Origin: Acanthaster planci
Taxonomy: Eukaryota; Echinodermata; Asteroidea; Valvatida; Acanthasteridae
Length of the DNA: 60,000 bases
Assembly (NCBI RefSeq): GCF_001949145.1
Contig: NW_019091363.1
Location: 2,206,902 to 2,266,901, forward strand
Reading direction: 5' to 3'
Below the pieces are notes generated by a model that worked only from the letters and a program-made list of their open reading frames with translations, had not been told where the DNA came from and searched no databases. Every line of letters starts with the position of its first letter. Within the stretch, counting starts at the first letter, position 1. Of this stretch, positions 46,601 through 60,000 are shown one piece after another. The translations under genes were made by a program, and so were the position numbers.

Positions 46601-49600
46601 CGTAATATAATCGCTTCTCAATATATATTCACGAAGTGATATCAAGACTGTCTTTAGTTACTAGGCCTACACGTAGTCTTTTCAGTGTATTTTAAGGGTA
46701 CCTTTTAGAGCACTTAGCTTTAAAAAATGTCAAAATATTGTCATGTATTAAGAGGTATTTATAACGGGACACAGAGTGTTTGAGGAAACTTCATCACCAA
46801 AACCCTTTAAACTACAGCCAACGAGGACATATAATAAAGACATAATTCTTATATCTCCGTGTTACACTCCGGTCACACATGTACCACTTAAAATCGACTA
46901 GGAATTGATCGGTAACGAAACGAAATACCCGAGTTTACGCCCAGAGAGTCTTAACATCGTCTCCGTCATTCACCGCCCCAAGCGCTTTGTTCAATCAGTT
47001 CCGCCGATCCTACATCGCGATCATCGGGGAGCAGCAAGTAGGCCGTGAGCGTTCAAAGCTTGACCGTGCACCGTCCGGGGGCCGCGAGATACCCGCTGGA
47101 CCGCGGTTTGGTTTCCCGCTCTAGGGCTAATCATTATGGCCGTGACCTCCCGTGAATTGACTGCCTCTCTCGCTCCTTAAACAACAGGCGCTTCGGGAAG
47201 TTCATAACGGCGCAAGAGAAAAAAAATGACATTAAACAAAAACATCGGATTTCTTAAAAGTTAGTAAGGCCGAGAGATAGAAAGGAGGGCTCGTCCCACT
47301 GACATTTAAAAGAAGGTTAAAGCAAGGAGCAAATTTGAAAAAACGGCTTGTACTCTTTGTGCTTGGGCAATATTTGGGCAATAAATTAACAACATTAGGG
47401 TACATGTACTTTCTCAGTTGGCAGACGATGTTATTTTCACGTTGAATATAATCTTGGTTAAAATGACGACAAGGTGTCAAAGCTGTCATTTGCCAATTGG
47501 GTTGCCTTGTAAATATTAAAACAAAATGAGCTGAAACCTCCAATTTATTGCCATGAAAAAAATATGTGTTTGAACATATAAAGAAAAAGATCCTTGTACC
47601 ATGGTAGAAAATGAACACTGTAAAAACAGATCAACTGCACCAAAATTCGCCCTGCTTTTCTTAGTTACTTGTTTCTAGTCATTTAATAAAAAACATTTAC
47701 TGTTGAGACAGCCCCCCCGTGACTTCAAATTTATTGTCAATGAAGCTTTGGTGCCCCAAATATGCCCCATCAAGCCCGTTATAAATTTTATTCATGTCGG
47801 GCCGGGCCAAATTGAATGTTTCTGAATGTTGAGAGTACAAAGGAAGCAATAAAATTCAAATTTCATGACAAATTTGCACCTGTTTACTCCGATTAATCAT
47901 TTCAAATTTATGATTGAACACAGACTTGTGCCTTGCCAAACTCTGAAAATTATTGAAAAGGAGGCTTGGAACGCACAGAAATTATAAACAGTCTGGTACC
48001 ATTCCAATCGAGAGTCTGCAATACATAAAACAGATTTTGGGAATAAGATCAAAAATGACTTTAACATGAACAGGATCCATAAACAACGACAGCTAAAGCG
48101 TTATACCGTTGAATATGTGAGGAACATGCGTAGCAGGGTGAAACAGGCAATTTAAGATGTCAACTGACACTTGTGATGAAAAACTCCACCATGCAAGTTA
48201 CAAGACATGCCTCGTAGAACTGGCGAACTTTGATGTTGTTATCAGTCCGATGTAATCGCATCAATAGGCTATTCACGTTAATAATGGTCAGTTCATATTA
48301 GTTTGTTTTCCAGTCAACGATGCCCTATCTTGAACTCGAGACCTCGCCGGGGTCGTGCCGCTGCAGCACAATCAGCAATATGACGGGGTTGAAATTCGAA
48401 GATGAGAAATGGGTTATCGGCTGGAACTGGATGAGCGGGGATTCGTTTTAGATTGCCGCATGTTGATATGAATCGTGTTGCCGGGTAAAGCCACATATTC
48501 GGGGCCGGACGAACTGTGGCACAACTCAGTCGCGAGTTCCGGAAATGGCGGGCGCAGCTCAAGTGATCCGCGTCTGGCCACATAAGCCTGCAGCTCGCAC
48601 ACGTCTAGACACCGAAGCCTAACAGTATTTGCGATGATTATAGGGGACAAATCAACTGGAATATAAACCGGGTCATGGAATGAGCTGGTTACATTGGGAC
48701 TTACAGGAATAAAAATTATGGGGTCACGAGCCAGACCACTGACGACTGAATAATGAGTAAAATGAAGGCAAAATAGCGTGATTGGTTCTCAATCGTAATA
48801 AACATAAACGAGCAACCGTATACAAGCAAGATGCGTTATTAACGAACTAAGCAACCTGACTTGCCGACTGACAAACAAGGCAACTGACTAATCCATCAAC
48901 CTCCCAACCAACAAGTATTGAATTAATTAAAAAGGCAAAACTGAAATCCGTTTAAAACAATCACTCATGTAATGGAGTCGCTGCTTCATACTCACGATCT
49001 TCTTGCCAAACATAATCGATAATCTCCCTCATCCAGTTACAAATTAGATATTAAAGCCAAGTAGGAAACACATATGTTCCAATGGGTAATTTGAAAATGG
49101 ATCAGCAAGTACATTAATGTTATTTTAATCACGACTTGCCTTCGCATGTTGTTCAACCATTCATAAAATCGGACCACGGAGCAATAACTAGCTTGTCACG
49201 CTATCACTTGTGTCCAAATAAGTTGACGAGATTGTCACAAGTAGGCCCTACACCCTAGGTTGCAAGACGGAAAACTGATAGCATTTCGACGTGCTCGCAT
49301 CATTCTCGCACGACGCAATTAGTTCTGTGAGAGAAGCGTTCCTTGGAGGGATTTACAGAGGATTTCCGGCGAATTAGCCGCATCTAGGTATTTCCAGGGA
49401 AAACGGCCTGATGGCCGGGGGGGGGCTGGTTGCATGACATACCTTTCAAATACCTCTCACGCGAGTGTTTAGAAAAGATTACAATTAATTGCAATTATGC
49501 CTGCATTGTGTACAATGTTTCGCTTGTCTTCACGTATCCTTGCCCATGGTAATGATGCGTGAGAGGGCATCCGAAAGTGAAGTGACAGTTACCACCGCAT

Positions 49601-49869
49601 TTATAGGCCTACAAAAACAAATGCCATAAGGGGATTACCATGGTAAACAGTAAACTCCCACAGACCAACAGCAATGTCACTGAACGGAAATTCGGACAAC
49701 TCAAGTTCAGAGAATAATTTCGAAGTTGAAATGTAACGTAAGCTTGAATTAATGGGCTCCAGCACTATAAAGAAAGCTTATCAGTGTGTTAGGTTCATTT
49801 GGCAATCAGCCGCCAAACACTTCTAAACCAATCCAACTGAAATGGGATGCATAAAAGTTCCTCTTTTTG
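43693..49869. other. intergenic, no gene recognised
   Basis: Two short frames with hydrophobic starts (43940-44152 plus; 44860-45129 minus) look superficially like secreted peptides but have no other support. A 14-bp palindrome CGCCGTTAACGGCG lies near 44634. A GC-richer block at 46930-47200 has no frame. Otherwise nothing recognised. Confidence 0.35.
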
Positions 49870-49944
49870 TCACGTGACATTGGGTGATTCCGGATCCCTG
49901 AATGGAAATAGAGTAATCAGATTTATTGGGTCTGGGAACCAGTC
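49870..49944 (+). mobile_element. GTCTGGTTCCC family, 3' end fragment (copy C)
   Basis: CACGTGACATTGGGTGATTC through TATTGGGTCTGGGAACCAGTC aligns with the right end of copies A and B in the same order and ends before TA (49945-49946). Its terminus, read on the other strand, is GACTGGTTCCCAGACCC. No left end was found nearby. Confidence 0.7.
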
Positions 49945-49980
49945 TATGGCAACGTATTCGAGCGAATGTCCTTAAACTTG

Positions 49981-49998
49981 AGCGCGCGCGCGCACACA
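49981..49998. repeat. (GC)n/(CA)n microsatellite
   Basis: GCGCGCGCGCGC followed by ACACA. Simple-sequence DNA, a potential Z-DNA former. Confidence 0.85.
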
Positions 49999-52900
49999 TG
50001 GCAAGTCATCACAGCACCCGATTGGTTGTAGGGGAATGCAATGCACGCGTGGCAGTTGTTGGCGATGTTGATGCCAGTCGTGGCTTCCAATTCCGGGCCA
50101 CCGGTTTGGCTATATGAGGATATCACAATCCATGCATCTGTGGACAAGCATGTATCGCCCCCTGTCCTGCCAATCACTTCAGAATCTGGAACAAAGTCAA
50201 CACAAGTCAGACGTGACTATGTGAAGATTTCAGCCCAGACCCCAGCTTGACTCCGGGTCATTCATTCAATGAGCGGAAAGAGTGTCCATTGTACCTCTCT
50301 CACCGCTATGATTAATGGACGGACAAGTTCACTAACATCCCGTATGCCTTCCTCCCCACTCCGACCACGCACATTGTTGACGATAGCGAAGTCTAATGAT
50401 GAGTCGCTGGCACTGGCAAATCGAATATCTGGTCTGACATCCCTCCCAGAGTTTACGCTGACTTGATTGCTTTTAGATAACAAAAAGCTAAGCCCCTTTG
50501 GAATATACATGGATGTCTCTTCATTTCAGCTCTTGTGCTTGGAGTGACTAGCTCGTGCCTCTTGTGCCGGAAGGCAAGTGGCTCAAACCTGTTCTCGTTT
50601 TCCGGTACAAAGTTCAGCATTCCCAATTTCTACGCCTCAACGTCCCTTGCGGGGGTGTTTCATCAAGCCCGTAGTGTCGTTGCTTAAAAACGAGTTTTAG
50701 ACAACCTAAGGCTTTCTGAAGACATTGCCATAGAAGCTTTGTCGAGACTGCGAAAACTTAGAGATTTCTTGCTAAAAGAAAAGGCTGCGGTTGAAATCTA
50801 CTTGTTAAACCATTATTTCAACTTAGGCCGTGTCCGAAACGGGCTTCCAGAGCTACGGCTAGGTCTACTGTCTACGCATCTCCGCACATTTCCAATGGAG
50901 GGAAGACCTAGACCTAGCTCTAGACAACAGATTCTGATGCAGCCGTTTTGCATTCACAGGGGTAATAAACTGAACTGAGCCAAACGGTCACAGGTTGTTT
51001 ATTGATTTCTTGTGTGTCTAATTTCATCATGCACAGGCATGAATAACAAGCAATGAATAACAAGCAATTACAGGTAGTCTCATTGGCTGAGTTGTCTATT
51101 TGTTTACTTTGTATTGTTCGCTTTGTTCTGCAGCACTGTTCTTTATTTTATCACATAAGACAGGCAATGGAATAATTACTTGCTAACAGACTTGTCCCTA
51201 CTTTTTGACAACATACTGCAACGTGAAATCTGACATGCACATCCCTTGTTTACGATCATTTAAAGTTCCCCAAAGGAAAATGTAAATGTTTACTGATAGC
51301 TCTTTGTCACCAATTATAAATTCATGAAACTACTTCTCAGCAATTTTTTTAGGAAGGATACCATGCCCGTAAGAAGCGCGCTTTTCCCCGAAAGGTAAAT
51401 TATCATTTCAAATATTGAACAAATTTATACTTATCTTGGTTTACACTTTTGTACCAAGAAAGCCTAAAGGTTAATTTTTTTAAAGAATGAATGCTAATCG
51501 AATTCTGAGTAACGAGCCGGCCGAAATGGATCTATTGACATCTGGACTCTCCGTTTCCACGTAACGCGGCGTTTGAACCAAGCTGAAAGTGGCGAACTAG
51601 GTCACACGGAAAGGGCGCTGGGACAGCAAAAAAATAATGAAAACCATGGAAAAACAAAAACTGTCAAAGCGACTCGAGAGTAATCATTCAACTTAATGAA
51701 TGAGATTGCCGTGGTATTATAACACAGGACATGCAACCAACTAACCACGGCTCAGTGGTTTGTTGGAAGCCAAGGATAAGGATGGAATCAGCGAAGCCTA
51801 AAATTCCATCTCGAAATTGAGTCTTGGATGGGTTGCGACAGAAATCCTGCGCCTCGACACAGTACAGGTAAACTGCACGGCGGGTGCAAGCCACCTAGAT
51901 TGGCAGAGCATGCAGGGCCGTTCCACTTGGTTTCCAGAGGAAATCAAGCGCTTCAACATCGAACTGTAGGCGGAAACGAGCTCATATAAGCTGTCTGATG
52001 AGTAGACTTTTGAGTAGACAAGGTGTTGGTCAGTCACTGATGTCAAAGGGGGTGCCAGGATTCGCTCAGCTGAAGTCAAACTATAAAACCCAACGATACA
52101 ACTGTCCTACGCACTGTACTTCGCAACATAAGGGACTCGTTCCGTGCGTACGTCTTTAGTCCATAGTGTATCGTGTATCCGTTTCTTCCATGTGCATTCC
52201 AAATAGACGCACCCCACAACTTACGCATACGTACCACGACACGCACTTCAGTTGTGTCCGTGGAAAACACACCCTTAGACATACAAAGAGAGACCCTGCG
52301 TCAAATGGTAAAAAGACAGCGCGTGAAAATTGTGTAGCAAATACAAAATCTGGTAAAGAAAATACATGTAGGCCTAGGCCTAGATCGGAATTTTCAGACG
52401 TGATCAAGAAAAAACTAGGGACGAGGTTATTTGTTTGAAAATAGCCCGATTGGATCGATTGAGTTTCCACTCGAATACATTTCTCCTCCGACAGTAACAC
52501 TTCTAAGAGAGTAAGTTTCAATCTAAATTGTTCGGTCCTGAATTTCAGGAGCCTGGTGATGGAGTGAAATTTCAGCCTCTGTATTCCACATACAAGAGAC
52601 CCTAATTTCAAATTGGTCTTTTCTATAATCGAAGCCATCTATATTTCAGAGACTAAGTTATCTACTGTACTTTGTATTAATTAACATGTTTGTTTTTCTT
52701 TCCATGTGGATGCATCTTCCATTCTCCACCTATTTGTTCCATTCGTTTGTTTCCATATGAATCCAGCCTCCATTCGCCATCCATTTCTGGATCACTGTCA
52801 TTCTTCCGTTCACCGTGCACTTGCATGTTTAATCAATCCTGAATATGACATCGAATGATGCTCTAAAAATGTTTGTGACATATTCAGTACAACCATGCCA

Positions 52901-55882
52901 CTGAAACTGAACGTGACTTATTAAGTACGACCCATTCGTTTTCTTCTTGAAGGCTCACGGGTCACGCTTGCTGTAGCTGTTTGAGTATTGACCATTGCAT
53001 GCTCTAATTAAGTCCACCCAGTAATCATTGACAGGAACAGGAACTTTGCTGTTCTTGCGGCTGATCATTAACTCACAGCTACCGTAAGATTGGTCCATCG
53101 ATGCGAGACGACGTCTTTCTGGCCACTGCAGTACACATAAAGCCCTCTCTGTTGGCAGATTCTAAGAAGCCCCTCAGAGAGAACTGTCACCCCCGTTCGA
53201 CCAGCAAACCCATTACTGCACGTTCCATCAACGCTATGACTTCTTGATAATGACATGACCTGCTAAATGTAACTGAACCAAACGGCAGAGACGGTACCGG
53301 TACTTGTAAAGCCAAGTGCATCGTTGCTAGCCTATGTAAGTTGCTCAGCAGTTATGTCAGAATCCATTGATGTATACTCTCTCTCAAATCAAACACTACA
53401 GTAGAAAGAATTGGGTTCCTTCAACGCGTCTTCCTCGGTCTTTTGCGGAATTCCAACTACCATTTTTGAAATGTCAACTACAAGAGTGTAAATCCAAGAC
53501 AGATCTGCTCATCTGTTTAAATAATAATTAAATACGATACTCATAAACTATTGTGAGGATTTATCGTGCACCAACAGAGGCACCAATTACTAAGCACTAG
53601 CCGAGATAATGTGAATGTCGTGGCACACAAGGCGTTGGCTGGTAATCCATGCGATTAAGGGAAGAGGTCGATAACGCCATGAAATATACCGGTCAACAAA
53701 CTAATTACAGTCTGCATGAGTGTTGTATGTGTGAAAGAGCTAAAGCACGGACCAATGAGGAAAGGTGACCTCAATCAGTTTAATACCCCTGTAGGTTATA
53801 TTTCCCCGCACCGTCCAAATCAACAATATCAACATGTATTATTTTCCCCTTAGTATTCGCTGGCCTCTTCTTTGTCCCCCATGGGATCATTTTGACACTT
53901 GAGAGTCCGTCTGGTTACGAGAATGTACAATTTCCTTTCACCCGTACGGTTTGTTTGCTCGCCTGATTCAATATCCGTTAGTCCAGTGTCGCAATTGTAC
54001 AGCTAGGAAAACATGCCGTCGAGCGGCGTCCAGAAGTCCTCGCGTGGTCACATTTTCCGTTACTTGATAAACGCAAACCCTATATGGGTAAGAATTACTG
54101 CACACCTTGTAGTCTGTGTGAGCGATGCAAGGTTGTTGTATTGCTTAGAGGAATATGAGAAATTTTAGAGACACGGAAACTGAAATTGTAACTAAGGTGT
54201 ATGGCTTCAGTAGGTACTCATAAGGTACCACGACGTTTACCGCAGTGAACGGATGAGAACCGTCATATGCCACGAGTAGGGGAAATGGCCGACATACGAG
54301 TTCCATGTGATCGGAAGAAGGTGATATATTTCCTTTTTCAGTTCCATATAATTCCCCCGAGATTGATTGTGATCGCAGTGTATGGTGACAAATCAAGGTA
54401 TCCATTGTCCTCGTTATATTCCAATATGCACTGCGGTAAACATTGTTACGTCACCAGTACACAGGGCTATTGCTATGGTGCACGTATGAGACACTGAAAT
54501 ACCATCAAAATGGAATTGTAATTTGTTTCACCATTCTCACTCACCCATGAAACAACCGAGACAAGATTGTTACTAACCATACCAACCCAAGGAATCGATT
54601 GCTAAAAGACATCTTCAAAGTTCAAATAACAGCAAAAGCCGGCAAAGATTCATCGGCCCTAGCCAACCGGCTGCCAGCTTACATTAGATCTTCTGAGATC
54701 TCAGCTTAGATTAACAACATGCGTGCGTATTTAAGCATGTCTACTGCTGCCATCGTTCTCTCTATATCAGAGTTCTAGGGACCTAGATTTTGCTCAGGTC
54801 GTTCAACAGAAAAAAATGTATTAAAAAGAGTATATGACACATTTGTATGTGTGGGGACGGACACGTCTTCTGAAGATATACATTACACTTCATTAAAAGG
54901 GGGGGGGGAGCATTTCAAAGACATCCCGAATACAAATTTTCTAATTACACCTCTGACAGCGTTGAGTCAACACCTTCTAGTGTTTCCAGAGAGTTCATGA
55001 CTGCAGATGTATTTGTTTTAACACTTTTTAATACAAAAAAGGAGGATGCGCACAATTGATTAAGTGCATCCGGGAGGCGTTTGGGAGTGCGTGGCGCACT
55101 AGCACTAGTGAGTCGGAGTCTCTAAGTCACCTGTGAGAGAGTTCTCCAGGGTTGAGATCAACAGGAAGAGTACTATGCAAGAGGCATCTCCAGTAGTTTA
55201 TTTTCCTATGTGAATCATCGTCTTTTTCCCCCAAGATGTGATACCCGCAATCGACCCTTTGACGACTCAAAATGCCTCGCAGTATTCAATAAATCACGAT
55301 TAGTGAGAGCCCGATGAAACATCCAAGTACAGCTGACTCGATTGGCTTTGACAATCTAATGGACGATGATTAGGGAGAGTAATAAGGATGATACAATGAC
55401 GAATGGGCAAGGAACTTCTTCAGTTTAAGTGCAAAATATTTTGTGCAGTGTCGATGTTGAACAGTGGCCACTCAACCCACGACACTTGTCGTTAGCATTT
55501 GAAAAAAAAAGACAAGAAACTTGTATCAACAATTCACAAAAGCTGAAATTCGACGACCTGTTCGTTTTTTTACCCTTTAAGAGCCCCCTTTTATCTTTTC
55601 AAAGTAGGGGGGAACGATGCTAACCATTTAAAGGCAGGCTTTATTCAGATGATGTGGAGTAGAAATTGTTTTAATTGATGCCCTGTAAATTTGCAAATTA
55701 CAGACATGCATACCAAATAGGACAGAACGCTTTGGAACGAGTGTTTTCACTTCGGTTAGGTGCTCATTTTCAGTGGGCTGTTGCCGATATTACAAATACA
55801 TGTACAATAAGATTGCACGACAGGCTGCGATGAAACCTTGACATGTACTTCAGAAGGACAGTGTACAAAGCAAGGTGAAAAC
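49999..55882. other. intergenic, no gene recognised
   Basis: Two minus-strand frames near 49944-50510 look exon-like but cannot be joined in phase. A 160-codon minus frame at 52156-52638 has no motif. A G-run occurs at 54900-54909. Nothing firm. Confidence 0.35.
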
Positions 55883-56085
55883 CTGTGGCATAACTGCGAG
55901 GGGGACAACGGGGGCACGCCCCCCCCTTCGAATGCCCGTGTCCCTCCTTCCGGTGCCCCACTTGAAATCTGTGAATAATCTTTGTTGAGTTTGTGTAGCT
56001 GCAGGTTATTTCCCTGTGGTGCTCGCTTGAAAAACTAGGTGCAGCGCGGGTGCCCCCTTGGCATTTAGCCCCAGTTACGCCACTG
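55883..56085. mobile_element. hAT-like MITE, second CAGTGGCGTAA copy
   Basis: Left end CTGTGGCATAACTGCGAGGGG and right end on the other strand CAGTGGCGTAACTGGGG share the terminal pattern of 34487-34751. The flanks (GTGAAAAC / ACGAAACC) agree at only five of eight positions, so the target duplication is decayed. No coding. Confidence 0.65.
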
Positions 56086-57791
56086 ACGAAACCTGATTTA
56101 AACGCCATGGGGAGAAAATCAAACTAGAAAAACTGTACACAATCTACAAATGTACGTGGCGACAATATCAATAAAAAACAGAGTGGCGAATCCCGAAAGG
56201 CCTTTGTTTTCATGACGACTCAATACCTCGTCAGATACGGCCCTTTAATCTCTGGAAGTACACTTGTTAATTTTTCATATGCCTTCAGTTACCATCAGTT
56301 GAAATTTTCGCGAGCAAATTAATCTCCTGCGCTCCCGAGGACACGCCAATGGCAATGTGTACAGGGAGGGCCCTGCGGTGCTTGCCGTATCACTTACTTA
56401 TTTCCAATTGGTTGTTAATGCATGATCGGGTACATTTATTTTTCATTAGCCAGCATCGTATGGACGATCTTTTCACTTTGTCAAATTAAAGATCCGTCAG
56501 AATTGAACTGCGCATGACAATGATTCGCTCTTTTAGTTTGGTGGTAAACAGCATTTTGGAAGCGGTACATGTTATTTAGGTCGATAATAAAACGTTATAC
56601 GCATCAAAGATCCAAAATGGATCCTCTGGAGTAGTTTCTATAGAACACACCGGTACGGCTAGCCTGTCCAAAATTTACAGTTCATTACTCTGAGTGCACA
56701 TTGGTGTACAGTTCTAAAGACAGTAAGTTTTATCTTCAACACTTTTTTTACTTTTCTTCGTAGATTTCTCTGGTAGAATTTATCTAGTAGATCATGATAA
56801 ACTGCATGAAGTCTTTTAAAATAAACCCGCTTTACCTTGTCATACATCTGTTTGCCGTGAAAATATATCACTTTCTGAAAGAATTTATGCATAAGTACAG
56901 TATATCTCTAGAGAATCCTGTTGCCTCATTAGGGATGTCTTTGTTTGAATTTGACTCTTTTTATCTATTCTCTATACAAACTAACGACAAAGGGTGCTAT
57001 CTTTAGATAAATTCTTTGCCAGATGAAATAATCTCACACAAAGAGATATCACTTTTGAATGGGAATATATTTCAAAACTGCAGATGATATTTTTTGTGGC
57101 AAATGGGTGCATCCTTTCATGTTTGTCTCTATAGTTAAGCCCTTCTGAGCTGTGGAATATTGGATTTTATATAACCATATACCATAGAGGTATATCATAT
57201 AATATTAAAGGGTCACCCAATTTGGATAATCACAATAGTTACCAAGGAAATACACGAACTACCGAAACACTTGAAATATGATTTCAAGTAAAATGTAGGG
57301 AATGCAAGCAAGGCAACGACATCAGCGGAAGAAATTTAAAACATCACTTTTTCAGAGAGAGCCTTATGTAACCTCTTTTTTTTACTCTAATGAGAAGACA
57401 CGGTGGATGAAATCCTGTAGCACTTAGCTCTTCCCGCCACATGCAAAGGCACTTGTCCTGTAATGACTGCGCAGCGACAGCAATAGTTTCTGCGGTGATA
57501 TAAGGCACAGGCCTACATTTTTTTCCCACAGAGATCAACAGGCACACATTTCGGGCCACCTTGTCCACTTTGATCATTGTAACCCTATTCCGTTAATGCG
57601 TCTTCTCTACCGATGCATTTGTCACGTGCATCTCTTAAGAAGCTTGCCCCTGGAAATGTCCGTGGTAGAATTTGACAACTGTAGGCCCTAAAGGCTATTT
57701 GTGTCATAGTGCACATAAGGAAGCACTAAGGAGAGAACTTCGAGTGCGAATGCCATTTTGCAGCAATCGTGGTGCAGAGGAAAACTTTTTA
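56086..57791. other. intergenic, no gene recognised
   Basis: A/T-rich with short ORFs only. Nothing recognised. Confidence 0.4.
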
Positions 57792-58335
57792 GTCTGATTC
57801 CCTGACTGACGATTCCCTGACGACTTTTGAAAAAAATGTAAGGCTGCTATGACTTGAAATTACGCACCACTCTACGGGAACTGTGTTGGGTCAAAACCAT
57901 TGCCTCGTGCATAGTTTCAGGCCACAGCCAAGTAATTCGGACATGGCCTTATGTCAGGTATCGCCAACGGATATAAATTGATCATGACGCAACATGTCAA
58001 GGGTCACAAGGAAAGACCTGGGCTGATCCTATGTTTATATATTAGATGTGCTGGCATACAAGCTCTTTATATATGTTGACAGTCACTTGAAAACATGGAC
58101 GAAACTCCAAAAAATGCGTAGGAAGGGAGCAACATTGTGTCTCGTGGGTAACAAGCACAGACACGGCTGGAAATATCCAAACATCAACGATGCTCTCCGA
58201 GTGTAGACGGAACGAGTTCGGAATATTTCGGCAAATTTCGGAAAGGGAGAGGGAAGTCCTTTGGTTTTGGTCACGTGGATTCCGGACCCTTGATTCGACA
58301 AGAACAGACGGGATCATCGGGTCTTCTATCCAGAC
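57792..58335. mobile_element. TA-flanked MITE, GTCTGGTTCCC family copy B (544 bp)
   Basis: The left end GTCTGATTCCCTGACTGACG faces GTCTGGATAGAAGACCCGAT on the other strand at the right. TA lies at both borders (57790-57791, 58336-58337). The body is collinear with parts of copy A (GATTCCCTGACGAC, GGATATAAA, GGGTCACAAGG, AGACGGAACGA, ATCATCGGGTCT). No coding capacity. Confidence 0.8.
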
Positions 58336-58337
58336 TA

Positions 58338-60000
58338 TTAGCCTTTCGGAAGTATAGCGGACACAACAGGGGCGCTATGTGAAGTGGGTAAATTTGGAGT
58401 TAACACCAAAAAAATTACCCAAACCAAATAACGTCCCCCTAGTGTGTGCGTAAGGAGCGATATTGTTAAACATAATGTATAGTAGATAGGGAATAAAATT
58501 ATGGTCTTCACTCCGTGCATATGTGAGCCTGAATAGCCCATATTTTCTGGATAGAAATAGCAGCATCAACGAGTGTGATACCGTTGTGCTGTGAATTTTC
58601 GTTGATCGGAAACATAAGTCAAATTCTTCGTGGTCAAGTTCATAAATGTCAGCAGCCTCGTTCCGGACCAAGTTCATTCGCGGAATCTAAAAACGACAAG
58701 CACTTCCCCCGAGAGCAGTTCCATTTAATTAAATGGGAGGAAAGGGGTAGAAAACGACTTCATGTTTTGGTCGTCTATGTGTATGGGAGGGTAGACATGG
58801 GGAAATCTTTTGATGAAGAGATAGCGGTACCGGTACAGATGAATGGCACGAGTAAATAGAATTTTCACTGGTCAGCCGGGAATAACATTTGTGTGTGAAA
58901 GCATGTAAACTTCAAGGCATTCGCAAACTTGGAGGCAGAACAATGGAATATATTTTTTTTCTCAGAAATACTCACGGGGAAGATCTACTGACCACGGGGT
59001 ACCTAATTTCGTGGTATCCAAGGCTGCGGGAAAGAGTTTATTATGTCTCGCCAAGCTACTGCCCATAATCACAACAGCGAAAATGACATGCTGTATATTT
59101 AAACTTACAGTGCCTCAAACTTTCCGTGTTATTTAATACAGTCACAATATATTAACATATAATTGGCTGGAATATCTTTGTGCTGCTGATCGATGGAACT
59201 ATGTAAAATATATTGAAGCCATATTTCCTGTAAGAAGTTGTACAATATAATTACATGCGCATGTTTGCACTAATGGTATTCCATGATAAGGAGCCTACAC
59301 ATTTACAAATATTGTGATATATCTCTTCAGGGTCTTGAAAAGCCCAGGGTGAATATAGGATTGAATATAAAAATCAGTTTTGGCCATGTGGTATTCTACA
59401 TTAAACAGAACTCGGGGAAATGTTTAGGCAAAATTTGGACTTTTTCTTGGTTCTATTGGATGAAACGGCGTGATTGTCCTTGAACAGCCAACAAGGGCAC
59501 TTAAAATACGGTACAATTTTATTTGCCTATTCTAACGACATGAGTGACACTTCGGTGGTTACGACCCCTTACGATATACATATATAGGTTATATTGAGTG
59601 TTTATGTTCGTGCTGATCCGATGGACGCTTCATGTGAGTACTTCATTTACTAAACAATATTTACAATATATTGATTGGTTGGGGGAAATACCAGAAAGCT
59701 GATGTGAATGCAAGAATTGACATCCTTTCTGAATGGCTACGTACGACATGCAAAAATCAGCCAAGCTGGACGACACTCCACTCATAATTACACTGATGCG
59801 GTTGCAAGTTTGATTGCCTCTGGTTCTAGGAGGAGCAATGCATGGTTAGTTGAAGTATAAATACTTTATGTTGCATATAACATCAATTTTTTTTAAATAT
59901 TAATTCCACAGGTTAGTTGAGAGGGTGTACCTGAACCTATTGATTAATAAGATCTTAGTAAATATATTAGGTCAAGTTACCAAAGCTTTATATACACACT
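58338..60000. other. intergenic or intronic, one weak exon candidate
   Basis: A possible minus-strand exon lies around 58580-58686 (see the findings). The rest is A/T-rich with short ORFs and nothing recognised. Confidence 0.35.

Noticed and set aside
49944-50510. Possible two-exon minus-strand gene (donor GCG/gtgaga, acceptor tttgttccag)
   Set aside because: The exon 1 frame ends in phase 0, but exon 2 is open only in phase 1; joining them hits a stop after three codons. No alternative acceptor repairs the phase.
52156-52638. 160-codon minus-strand ORF
   Set aside because: No recognisable motif, no splice partners and nothing conserved. Frames of this length are expected a few times by chance in 60 kb.
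1-60000. CRISPR arrays, operons, Shine-Dalgarno sites, bacterial gene clusters
   Set aside because: The spliced animal gene, pol III SINEs and LTR/MITE content show this is a metazoan nuclear genome, and no regularly spaced repeat array other than the 21-bp tandem repeat is present.

Overview
This is a 60 kb piece of an animal nuclear genome, not prokaryotic. The evidence is a seven-exon, GT-AG-spliced gene, a 674-base assembly gap (10215-10888), about 40% G+C, many TACATGTAC and TAGGCCTA words, and a dense load of short inverted-repeat transposons, LTR remnants and tRNA-derived SINE-like pieces. The word usage and repeat mix suggest a marine invertebrate deuterostome, most likely an echinoderm. 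That assignment is an inference; the sequence alone does not name the species.

Only one gene is firmly supported. It is a complete minus-strand YIPF6 (Yip1-domain family member 6, a Golgi/ER five-span membrane protein), with its ATG at 9075 and its stop at 1205. Seven coding exons join in consistent phases to give 231 residues. Intron 6 carries a hAT-type MITE (2801-3070) and intron 4 a tRNA-like SINE fragment.

From about 9.1 kb to 60 kb I find no second gene I can name. The region reads as intergenic or intronic DNA colonised by transposable elements. These include:
- a foldback element with arms of about 350 bp around a broken THAP zinc-finger coding fragment (23534-24422);
- a decayed LTR retrotransposon that still shows a tRNA-Leu primer-binding site followed by a second LTR 3' end (about 25620-26046);
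- a GC-rich solo LTR with a 4-bp target duplication (27684-27966);
- a family of TA-flanked elements with RTCTGGTTCCC-like termini (39424-40139, 57792-58335, a fragment ending at 49944, and a more distant one at 30952-31874);
- hAT-like CAGTGGCGTA elements (34487-34751, 55883-56085);
- other foldback MITEs (13509-13676, 14589-14757, 37247-37828, 40281-40585);
- a repeat pair of about 555 bp, one copy of which is bracketed by an 80-bp direct repeat (13786-14345; 16533-17252).
There is also a 21-bp tandem array (12571-12759) that keeps several frames open on both strands and produces false ORFs, and a perfect 16-bp-arm palindrome at 18404.

Two weak protein-coding suggestions are reported at low confidence: a two-exon secreted protein at 33161-33995 and a single exon near 58.6 kb. 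I saw no CRISPR array, no operon and no convincing functional tRNA or rRNA gene. I did not find a coherent, previously undescribed multi-gene system. The more unusual content is in the architecture of the mobile elements.
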